Of a stretch of DNA of 5,864 nt, positions 1 to 4,826 are shown in pieces. Numbering within the stretch: the first letter of the stretch is position 1; each line of letters opens with the position of its first letter. The notes under the pieces were generated by a model, which did no database searches, was not told where the DNA came from, and saw only the letters and a list, made by a program, of their open reading frames with translations. The stretch lies in contig JAKAAU010000104.1 of assembly GCA_021802165.1 (NCBI GenBank), positions 1-5,864 on the forward strand. The letters are read 5' to 3'. The DNA comes from Thermoplasmata archaeon. Its GTDB lineage: Archaea; Thermoplasmatota; Thermoplasmata; Thermoplasmatales; Thermoplasmataceae. Both the position numbers and the translations under genes were made by a program.

Positions 1-24
1 ATGGTTCAAATCCATTCCCCGCTA
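1..24 (+). tRNA. 3' end of a tRNA gene, probably initiator tRNA-Met (truncated by window start)
   Basis: Bases 5-11 (TTCAAAT) are a canonical T loop. Bases 1-4 (ATGG) pair with 12-15 (CCAT) as four of the five T-stem pairs; the fifth partner lies outside the window. Bases 17-23 (CCCCGCT) would be the 3' strand of the acceptor stem and A24 the discriminator base, so the missing 5' strand should read AGCGGGG. An A1-U72 pair with a GC-rich stem is a known hallmark of archaeal initiator tRNA, which is why tRNA-iMet is preferred. The anticodon is not visible, so identity is an inference. CCA is not encoded: the next bases are CTA. The gene ends exactly where the convergent hemD stop codon begins. 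The T-run at 32-36 could serve as its terminator. Confidence 0.82.
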
Positions 25-726
25 CTAACAGTTTTTAGAGTCAATATATTTTACTATTGATTCAAAATCAGAATTTCCAGTAAATGACACATTATATCCA
101 TAACTTCGAAGTGTCTCATCGGTTACGTTTCCTATTGCATATATATTTTTAGTTATTTCAATGCCGCTCAGTATATCATGGAATATTCTTGCTTCCATAG
201 AGGATGTTAAAAGGATGCCTATACAGTTAGTATCCAGAAACAGGTCTTTTATTTCACTGCTTTCAATTTTTACAACGCTATATATGTGGTATTCTCTGAA
301 ATTAATATTGTTTTTTTCAAGCCAGTCATTAATAATATTGTTGGATTCACTGCTGCGGAATAGGGCTATTGTGGAATTAAGGTATTTTTTCAATAATGCT
401 ATAACCCCGTAAGAATTTCTGATAGTGGGAACAGAGACATTGACTCTATATTTTTTAATTTCATCTGCTGTATTATTTCCTATAGCTATAATATCCGGAT
501 CTTCTGTATATTTATAATAATATTTAAAGAATTCAGATGCCCCTACGGAACTTGTAAGAACAACAGTATTTGGTTTATTTTTTATTATATCCTGAATTAT
601 TTCTTCCTGCCTACCAGTTCTTATGATTTTTGTCAGTGGCACGTTTTTAACGGATATACATTCGGTATCCACGGGCTTTAATTTGCCTTCGGGCCTTGTT
701 GTGATAATATATCTAGAAATACCCAT
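25..726 (-). CDS. hemD: Uroporphyrinogen-III synthase (HemD)
   Basis: HemD closes and rearranges the linear tetrapyrrole hydroxymethylbilane, inverting ring D, to give uroporphyrinogen III, the common precursor of siroheme, heme and cobamides. It is cytosolic. The family is weakly conserved, but the two-lobed pattern is visible in these 233 residues: an N-terminal TRPEG (10-14), VVLTSSVGA (55-63), then AIGNNTADEI (81-90). The second lobe repeats the plan with ALFRSS (121-126), GILLTSSMEA (170-179) and AIGNVTDETLRSYG (197-210). Length is close to the usual 240-260. Identity is strengthened by lying directly behind hemC, whose 3' end it overlaps by 14 nt. The start at 726 is supported by a strong Shine-Dalgarno (GGAGGCGAT) upstream. 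It is the last visible operon gene, and its stop abuts a convergent tRNA gene. Confidence 0.9.
   Translation of the reverse strand: MGISRYIITTRPEGKLKPVDTECISVKNVPLTKIIRTGRQEEIIQDIIKNKPNTVVLTSSVGASEFFKYYYKYTEDPDIIAIGNNTADEIKKYRVNVSVPTIRNSYGVIALLKKYLNSTIALFRSSESNNIINDWLEKNNINFREYHIYSVVKIESSEIKDLFLDTNCIGILLTSSMEARIFHDILSGIEITKNIYAIGNVTDETLRSYGYNVSFTGNSDFESIVKYIDSKNC
32..36 (+). terminator. Oligo-T terminator for the tRNA gene, inside the hemD 3' end
   Basis: Five consecutive T residues lie 8 nt past the tRNA 3' end. Archaeal RNA polymerase commonly terminates at short T-runs, so this is a plausible stop for the tRNA transcript. On the other strand it forms the Lys-Asn codons (AAA AAC) near the hemD C-terminus, so the signal and the coding sequence share bases. 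Inferred from position only. Confidence 0.4.
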
Positions 727-1570
727 AGCCGACTATCGCCTCCCGAATTTTATCTGTTATGGATTCCATATCCAGCACTTTAAAATTCAGATCTATGTAT
801 TCATCTGATTTCAGGGAGTAAAAACGGGTTTTAATGATTCCACTTTCACAAAGTATTCCTACAGGCTTGGAACAGCCTAAATTGAGTTTTTTAACCAGGT
901 ACCTTTCATTTTCCATATCACTATATGTTTTTGTATCGTTGATGCTTCTTGCAATATCTGATTTACTGGAACCCTTACGGCTGACGATAGCTATTATTCC
1001 CTGATTTGGGGCAGGCAGGAACTGATCTTCGGACAGCTCAAAATGTTCAATATCAAGCTTCATTCTGTTATATGCTGCCTTTGCCATAATTATCCCTGAA
1101 TAGTCTCCTGACATATATTTGAATATTCTGGTATCGATGTTACCTCTGATATCTGATATTTTCACGTTCGCATTCACTGTTTTTACCTGCCTTATCCTTC
1201 TGATACTGGAGGTGCCGAGCTTATCTTCCGCTGTCATCTTCTCCAGCGGGGTTCTGGATATCAGTAAATCCCTATAATCTTCTCTTTTCAAAACTGCGCT
1301 TATTTCAAGGGAATCATGCATACTGGAGGGTATATCCTTTGCACTGTGGACAGCAATGTCTATTTCACCATTAACTACTCTCTCGTTGAGCTCATCCACA
1401 AATACCCCTGTTGAAGACATTCTGTACAGGGGAATATTTCTGTTGGAATCGCCCTTTGAACTAAATGTTTTTATTTCTACATCGTGACCTTCAAGTTCCA
1501 GAGCAGTTTTTACGCTTTCTGCCTGTATCAGTGCAAGTTCACTGTTTCTTGTTCCCAGTATTACAGGCAT
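713..1570 (-). CDS. hemC: Porphobilinogen deaminase / hydroxymethylbilane synthase (HemC)
   Basis: HemC polymerises four porphobilinogen molecules head to tail into hydroxymethylbilane, the substrate of HemD encoded next, and uses a covalently bound dipyrromethane cofactor in the cytosol. Family signatures occur in order: [12 protein letters not shown] (6-17) with substrate-binding Arg8 and Ser10; AVHSAKDIP (73-81) with catalytic Asp79; GTSSIRR (119-125); RGNIDTR (142-148); PAPNQG (186-191); and NLGCSKPVG (230-238), where Cys233 is the cofactor attachment residue. At 285 aa it is slightly shorter than the roughly 310-aa bacterial enzymes. From memory of the E. coli protein, the KGLFVKEL segment appears here as TGVFVDEL (54-61), so two basic residues are missing. 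It overlaps hemL by 10 nt and hemD by 14 nt. A GGTG motif 5 nt before the ATG supports the start. Confidence 0.96.
   Translation of the reverse strand: MPVILGTRNSELALIQAESVKTALELEGHDVEIKTFSSKGDSNRNIPLYRMSSTGVFVDELNERVVNGEIDIAVHSAKDIPSSMHDSLEISAVLKREDYRDLLISRTPLEKMTAEDKLGTSSIRRIRQVKTVNANVKISDIRGNIDTRIFKYMSGDYSGIIMAKAAYNRMKLDIEHFELSEDQFLPAPNQGIIAIVSRKGSSKSDIARSINDTKTYSDMENERYLVKKLNLGCSKPVGILCESGIIKTRFYSLKSDEYIDLNFKVLDMESITDKIREAIVGYGYF
735..743 (-). promoter_or_regulatory. Strong Shine-Dalgarno for hemD
   Basis: On the minus strand this reads GGAGGCGAT, one base from the archaeal 16S anti-SD complement GGAGGTGAT, and ends 8 nt before the hemD ATG at 726. It lies inside the hemC coding region. 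It fixes the hemD start and indicates independent ribosome entry at an internal cistron, unlike the apparently leaderless first gene hemL. Confidence 0.75.
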
Positions 1571-2823
1571 TTTAACACCGTGGAAATGGCATCTACTGTT
1601 GTCTGGAAATCTTTTTCGCTGTGGGCGAAACTGATAAATTCTGTTTCATACTGGCTCGGCGGGAAGAAAATCCCTTTTTGAAGAAGATCATGGAACATTT
1701 TATTGAATTTAGATGTATCAGATTTTGTTGCTGTATTATAATCTATAACATTTTTGCTGCTGAAGAATATTTGGAACATTGAATAGCACCTGTTAACCAC
1801 GGCATTTATACCGTATTCTCCAATCATTGAATTTAATTCCCTCTCAAGTCTGGCAGCGTAGTCATTTATATATGAATAATCCTTCTTTCTAAGTATCTCC
1901 ATTGTTGCCATTCCTGCTGCCATGGTAAATGGATTTCCTGAAAAGGTCCCAGCCTGATATACGTTTCCTGCAGGTGCAATTTTCTCCATTATATCTTTCC
2001 TTCCACCGAACATTCCAACAGGTGCGCCTCCGCCGATTATTTTTCCCATGGTGGTAATATCGGGTTTTATACCTATTATATCCTGATAGCCACTGAAGGC
2101 AAATCTATACCCAGTGATCACCTCGTCAAATATAAGAAGTGATGAGTATTTTTCCGTTATTTCCCTGAGAAATTTTAGAAAACCACTTTTAGGATTAACA
2201 ACACCGATGTTTCCGAGAACAGGCTCTGTTATTACTGCAGCTATTTCCTTTCCATATTCTCGAAATAGTTTTTCTATGCTTTCAGCATCGTTGTACTGAC
2301 CTACAAGAACAGTTCTGGAAACTTCATCCGGGACACCAGAGGATGATGGAACACCGAAGGTCATAGACCCACTTCCCGATTTTATCAGTGCATAATCATG
2401 GGCACCATGGTATCCTCCCTCCATTTTCAGAATGTATTTTTTCCCGGTAAATCCTCTTGCAACTCTTATGGCATGCATTGTGGCTTCCGTTCCTGAGTTG
2501 GTAAAGCGCAGCATGTCAATAGATTTGACTGAATCTTTTATTATTTTTCCAAGTTTAATTTCGTTTTCTGTAAGGGAACCGAATAGTATTCCCTTATCAA
2601 CTTGTTCCTTTATTTTGAACCCAACCTCTGGATTTGCATGGCCAAGTATCATAGGGCCAAATCCCAGCGAATAATCTATATATTCCTGTCCATTAATATC
2701 TATAACCTTGGAACCACTACCCTGCCAGAACATTATGGGTTCCGGCTTATAATATCTAACAGGCGAATTTACGCCCATAGGGAATATCTCCACAGCCTCT
2801 TTAAATAAATTTGATGATTTCAT
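1561..2823 (-). CDS. hemL: Glutamate-1-semialdehyde 2,1-aminomutase (HemL)
   Basis: HemL is a PLP-dependent class III aminotransferase that isomerises glutamate-1-semialdehyde to 5-aminolevulinate, completing the C5 route from glutamyl-tRNA. It is cytosolic and normally dimeric. The sequence shows [10 protein letters not shown] (14-23), the HemL opening; [15 protein letters not shown] (109-123), a cofactor phosphate-binding region; EGGYHGAHD (135-143); DEVITGYR (233-240) with PLP-contacting Asp233; [12 protein letters not shown] (259-270) with Lys261 as the Schiff-base lysine; and GTFSGNP (292-298). The 420 residues span the normal family length. It is the first gene of the operon. No Shine-Dalgarno precedes the ATG, and an AT-rich TATA-like element sits about 22-29 nt upstream, suggesting a leaderless mRNA. 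No hemA or hemB is next to it in this window. Confidence 0.97.
   Translation of the reverse strand: MKSSNLFKEAVEIFPMGVNSPVRYYKPEPIMFWQGSGSKVIDINGQEYIDYSLGFGPMILGHANPEVGFKIKEQVDKGILFGSLTENEIKLGKIIKDSVKSIDMLRFTNSGTEATMHAIRVARGFTGKKYILKMEGGYHGAHDYALIKSGSGSMTFGVPSSSGVPDEVSRTVLVGQYNDAESIEKLFREYGKEIAAVITEPVLGNIGVVNPKSGFLKFLREITEKYSSLLIFDEVITGYRFAFSGYQDIIGIKPDITTMGKIIGGGAPVGMFGGRKDIMEKIAPAGNVYQAGTFSGNPFTMAAGMATMEILRKKDYSYINDYAARLERELNSMIGEYGINAVVNRCYSMFQIFFSSKNVIDYNTATKSDTSKFNKMFHDLLQKGIFFPPSQYETEFISFAHSEKDFQTTVDAISTVLKCL
1576..1579 (-). promoter_or_regulatory. Shine-Dalgarno (GGTG) for hemC
   Basis: The minus strand reads GGTG followed by TTAAA and the hemC ATG at 1570. GGTG matches part of the archaeal anti-SD complement GGAGGTGAT. 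It lies within the last codons of hemL, as expected for an internal cistron that starts 10 nt before the upstream stop codon ends. The motif is short, so confidence is moderate. Confidence 0.5.
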
Positions 2824-2844
2824 TATTCTACATCGGTTTTAAGG

Positions 2845-2852
2845 ATTTATCT
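2845..2852 (-). promoter_or_regulatory. Candidate TATA box of the hemLCD operon (leaderless option)
   Basis: The minus strand reads AGATAAAT at -29 to -22 relative to the hemL ATG, preceded by an A-run that could be the TFB-recognition element. This spacing would put transcription start at or next to the ATG, which fits the absence of any Shine-Dalgarno before hemL. A competing box lies at 2871-2880. Confidence 0.45.
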
Positions 2853-2870
2853 TTTTGTTATCATCCCACA

Positions 2871-2880
2871 AATATTTAAT
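2871..2880 (-). promoter_or_regulatory. Alternative TATA box upstream of hemL
   Basis: The minus strand reads ATTAAATATT, a better A/T match to archaeal TATA boxes than 2845-2852. It would give a start site near 2850 and a 5' leader of roughly 25 nt with no clear ribosome-binding site. One of the two boxes is probably the operon promoter; the sequence does not decide. Confidence 0.35.
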
Positions 2881-2918
2881 CCCCGTATTTTATTGCCTAA
2901 TAAACGTTCTGTATACCA

Positions 2919-2941
2919 AAATTGCCGGCGTGGTGCAATTT
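2919..2941. repeat. Inverted repeat, 7-bp arms with 9-nt spacer
   Basis: AAATTGC (2919-2925) is perfectly complementary to GCAATTT (2935-2941), with a GC-rich spacer CGGCGTGGT. It lies about 100 nt upstream of the hemL start. The half-site AAATTGCC (2919-2926) occurs again at 3173-3180, just before the TATA box of the divergent gene. It could be a regulator-binding dyad or a small hairpin; function is unknown. Confidence 0.5.
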
Positions 2942-2976
2942 AAAATATGGCTATTAATCCCAATAATTTAAGCATC

Positions 2977-3016
2977 TATTTATCATTATATCTTACTAAA
3001 ATATGATTGATAAATA
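2977..3016. repeat. Inverted repeat, 9-bp arms with 22-nt spacer
   Basis: TATTTATCA (2977-2985) is the exact reverse complement of TGATAAATA (3008-3016). The arms are AT-rich and the sequence around them is too, so chance occurrence is a real possibility. No function is proposed. Confidence 0.35.
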
Positions 3017-3101
3017 TGGAAAAATATTCTAGAATTTTTAGTTAATTGTTTTTCTATTAGAATATTATAACATAGAAATGAATGAAAATTTTGTATGAGA
3101 A

Positions 3102-3115
3102 ATTTTTATAAAAAT
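3102..3115. promoter_or_regulatory. Perfect 14-bp palindrome containing a consensus-like TATA box
   Basis: ATTTTTATAAAAAT is its own reverse complement and contains TTTATAAA (3105-3112), close to the archaeal TATA consensus. If used on the plus strand it would start a transcript near 3133-3138, giving the membrane-protein gene a leader of about 80 nt. On the minus strand it would start a transcript near 3080 with no ORF following. Neither use is demonstrated. Confidence 0.35.
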
Positions 3116-3123
3116 GCCCTGAA

Positions 3124-3144
3124 AAATTCAGTAATAGTGAATTT
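3124..3144. repeat. Inverted repeat, 7-bp arms with 7-nt spacer
   Basis: AAATTCA (3124-3130) and TGAATTT (3138-3144) are perfect reverse complements, separated by GTAATAG. The 21-bp dyad is the size of a typical dimeric regulator site. It lies 9 bp after the palindromic TATA-like element at 3102-3115 and 73 nt before the membrane-protein ATG. A regulatory role is inference. Confidence 0.4.
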
Positions 3145-3189
3145 AGTTAAAAAATTAATTTTGGTGTATGACAAATTGCCAAATAACAA

Positions 3190-3196
3190 TTATATA
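3190..3196 (+). promoter_or_regulatory. TATA box of the small membrane-protein gene
   Basis: TTATATA lies at -27 to -21 relative to the ATG at 3217, with a purine-rich stretch (AATAACAA) directly upstream. There is no Shine-Dalgarno before the ATG. This spacing matches a leaderless archaeal transcript starting at or near the start codon. Confidence 0.62.
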
Positions 3197-3216
3197 CGTT
3201 TTTCATATCACGTATT

Positions 3217-3564
3217 ATGTCAGACAATAATGAAAATTCAATCATGTATGTGATCGCATATCTTATACCAATTTTAACCGGGATATTTGTGTATATTACA
3301 TCTGATAAAAATCAACGATTAAGGTTTCATGCAATTCAGGCTATAATTCTGGGTATAGTTATGATAGTAGTTGATATTGTATTTTACATAATTGCAATAC
3401 TTCTGCTACCATTATTCCCTCTATTCTACGTGGGTGACATTATTGATATATTCATATGGATTTATGGACTTTATGTCGGTTATAAAGGTTCGCTTGGAAC
3501 TGATATACGCATACCCTACATCGGAGACTATGCAGCTAATATGGCCGGGGTCTCAAAAGATTAG
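3217..3564 (+). CDS. Small three-helix membrane protein, DUF4870/Tic20-like family
   Basis: The biochemical role of this family is not known. The 115-residue protein has a short polar N-terminus (1-8), a first membrane segment (about 9-28), a short loop with the diagnostic LRFHAIQA motif (35-42), a long hydrophobic stretch (about 42-70) that may be one helix plus a re-entrant part, and a last segment (about 72-89). The tail contains IPYIGDYAANMAG (99-111), resembling the IPxxGxxAE ending of DUF4870-type proteins. The RFHA-Q signature between helices one and two is the main basis for the assignment. Length is normal for archaeal members. It is divergent from the hem operon and stands alone. 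The start is supported by a TATA box at the leaderless distance. A functional tie to heme synthesis is not implied by position. Confidence 0.85.
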   Translation: MSDNNENSIMYVIAYLIPILTGIFVYITSDKNQRLRFHAIQAIILGIVMIVVDIVFYIIAILLLPLFPLFYVGDIIDIFIWIYGLYVGYKGSLGTDIRIPYIGDYAANMAGVSKD

Positions 3565-3589
3565 ATTTTATATATAATTTAAATAAAAT
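3565..3589 (+). terminator. AT-only hairpin with T-rich tail after the membrane-protein gene
   Basis: ATTTTAT (3565-3571) is complementary to ATAAAAT (3583-3589), immediately after the stop codon, and the following bases remain very A/T-rich. The stem has no GC pair and is weak. A longer T-run (seven Ts, 3680-3686) further downstream is an alternative stop. Either could end the transcript; this is position-based inference. Confidence 0.25.
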
Positions 3590-3687
3590 TTATAAGGTTA
3601 TAATTAATTTTAATTTATAGCATCATTTTATAATCCCATATGTATATCAAGTCCTACTGAACTAAAAATGTTTCATGGATTTTTTTA

Positions 3688-3771
3688 ATGTCATTAAACC
3701 GTGAGTTCTTATCCCTTAGTGGGGTGTTTTTGACTGGAATTCCTGAAGAGGATAATGAAAGTAAATGCTAA
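3688..3771 (+). CDS. Possible 27-codon micro-ORF in the convergent spacer (doubtful)
   Basis: An ATG-to-TAA frame encodes 27 residues beginning MSLNREFLSL and ending EEDNESKC. It sits between the membrane-protein gene and the convergent esterase, stopping 2 nt before the esterase stop codon. There is no TATA box at the leaderless distance and no Shine-Dalgarno; the ATG follows a T-run. Base composition is less AT-rich than the flanking spacer, which is the only hint of coding or of a remnant. I do not recognise the peptide. It may be chance or part of a decayed gene. Confidence 0.15.
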   Translation: MSLNREFLSLSGVFLTGIPEEDNESKC

Positions 3772-3773
3772 AC

Positions 3774-4721
3774 TTACTCACTTAATTTTTTGGCAAGAAA
3801 GGGTAATGATTCTTCGTAACGCGGTGTATTGTAAAAATGCCCTCCATTGAATTCTTTGTAAGTGTGATCTATATCAAGCGATTGCAACTTTGCATGCAAG
3901 GTGCGCATTCCCATAAATAGGCTGTATTCATCCTTTATGCCTACATCAAGGTATATAGCGTGCAGTTTCCGGAGATTTTTAGCCTTTGATTCTACATTTT
4001 TAACCGGATCGTGTTCCGACCATTTTTTCCAGATGTCTTCATAGAACATTCCAGATTCTGTGTCAAATGGAAGTTCTGGAATGCTGGTTTTCTCATTATA
4101 GGAATAGAACGCCGACATTCCTATTATATTCAGTGTCCTTATTTCATCATCGGTTAAATCCTCTTTCTCTGCCTTCTCATTTAGATAATTATTAATAGAT
4201 TTACCGTGTAATTCACGGTAAGCAACTGGAATATCAGGTATATAGACATATTCAAAACCACTGTCCCCGAAATGGTCAGCAAAACCACTGATAATTTCAG
4301 GATGCCTTGATGCCAGCGTATAAGCGCCAAAACCGCCAGATGATTTTCCGAATAGCCCTACTTTCCCCGTTTTAAATTTTTCAGAGATTAATGGGATGAT
4401 TTCATCCAATATGAAATCTTCATAATTCCCGACAGCTGGTGAATTCAGATACTGATTGACATGATATTTTGTGGAAAAATCCGGATTGATTATAACAGAG
4501 TTTTCAAGGAGATTTTTTCTATACATTTTGTTTAAAACCTGGGAAAATCGGTTATTTAATTTAGGAGTTCCATTTAATCCTGCCAGTTCAATTAATAGTG
4601 GTGCGCCAGGTACTAATTTGTCCGGATGGAATACAAGTATTTTCCTGTATTCTGGATCTTTTAAGGGATTGTTTTTCAATGCATTACTTTTAATTTCTAC
4701 TAATTCCGCGTCTAAAGTCAT
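3774..4721 (-). CDS. Alpha/beta-hydrolase, putative esterase (esterase D / PF00756-like)
   Basis: The 315-residue protein resembles serine esterases of the esterase D / enterochelin-esterase group. The nucleophile elbow is GLFGKSSGGFGAY (122-134), so Ser127 in G-K-S-S-G is the likely nucleophile. The probable acid is Asp264 in DVGIKDEYSL (259-268), and the base is His295 in FNGGHFY (291-297), in the expected order and spacing. The strand normally carrying HG at the oxyanion side reads ELAGLNG (45-51). A long insertion (about 158-235) between nucleophile and acid probably forms a cap over the active site. No signal peptide or membrane segment is seen, so it is cytosolic. Substrate cannot be told; a carboxylic-ester hydrolase is the safe statement. 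It is transcribed alone, divergent from the Taw2-like gene, with only a weak TATA-like box upstream. Confidence 0.82.
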   Translation of the reverse strand: MTLDAELVEIKSNALKNNPLKDPEYRKILVFHPDKLVPGAPLLIELAGLNGTPKLNNRFSQVLNKMYRKNLLENSVIINPDFSTKYHVNQYLNSPAVGNYEDFILDEIIPLISEKFKTGKVGLFGKSSGGFGAYTLASRHPEIISGFADHFGDSGFEYVYIPDIPVAYRELHGKSINNYLNEKAEKEDLTDDEIRTLNIIGMSAFYSYNEKTSIPELPFDTESGMFYEDIWKKWSEHDPVKNVESKAKNLRKLHAIYLDVGIKDEYSLFMGMRTLHAKLQSLDIDHTYKEFNGGHFYNTPRYEESLPFLAKKLSE

Positions 4722-4741
4722 ACATAGTAATTACAGAAAAA

Positions 4742-4748
4742 TACTTAT
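4742..4748 (-). promoter_or_regulatory. Weak TATA-like element before the esterase gene
   Basis: The minus strand reads ATAAGTA at -27 to -21 relative to the esterase ATG at 4721, preceded by TTAAGC. It departs from the consensus at the G, but its position fits leaderless transcription and no Shine-Dalgarno precedes the ATG. Confidence 0.35.
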
Positions 4749-4799
4749 GCTTAACCCATTTCATAACGATCTGGCGGAATACTGCATATTCTAAAAATC

Positions 4800-4806
4800 T
4801 TAAATT
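4800..4806 (+). promoter_or_regulatory. TATA box of the Taw2-like gene
   Basis: TTAAATT lies at -27 to -21 relative to the ATG at 4827, with an A-rich upstream flank (CTAAAAATC). No Shine-Dalgarno is present. It is therefore a good candidate for a leaderless promoter, separated from the esterase promoter by about 50 bp in the shared 105-bp divergent gap. Confidence 0.55.
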
Positions 4807-4826
4807 GTCCTAAACAATATACCTTT

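Larger units (their letters stand above)
2824..3216. other. AT-rich divergent intergenic region between hemL and the membrane-protein gene
   Basis: These 393 bp contain no convincing coding sequence on either strand; stop codons are frequent and open stretches are very short. They hold the promoters of the two divergent genes at the edges and several inverted repeats: 2919-2925/2935-2941 (7-bp arms around a small GC-rich island), 2977-2985/3008-3016 (9-bp arms), a 14-bp palindrome at 3102-3115 and 3124-3130/3138-3144 (7-bp arms). I see no tRNA-like fold or clear C/D-box sRNA. The region is long for a genome whose other gaps here are 0-210 bp, so a regulatory site or undetected small RNA is possible. 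Confidence 0.6.

Noticed and set aside
1..15. Minus-strand ATG at 15..13 with an upstream GGGG, as a possible gene start following hemD
   Set aside because: The same bases form a textbook tRNA T-loop and acceptor end on the plus strand, and GGGG is explained by the acceptor stem.
161..2808. Plus-strand open frames lying within hemD, hemC and hemL (for example 161-412, 2432-2674, 2602-2808)
   Set aside because: They are antisense to clearly recognisable enzymes, lack family motifs and have no promoter or ribosome-binding signals; they are shadow frames.
3076..3122. Possible C/D-box sRNA (TGAATGA-like C box and CTGA at 3119-3122)
   Set aside because: The C box does not match RTGATGA and no proper D'/C' boxes are spaced correctly between them.
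3168..3230. 20-codon ATG frame starting at 3168, ahead of the membrane-protein gene
   Set aside because: It overlaps the TATA box and the start of the real gene, has no ribosome-binding site, and encodes no recognisable peptide.
3392..3577. Second plus-strand frame within the membrane-protein gene
   Set aside because: It is an out-of-frame overlap of a gene with clear DUF4870-type motifs and has no start signal of its own.
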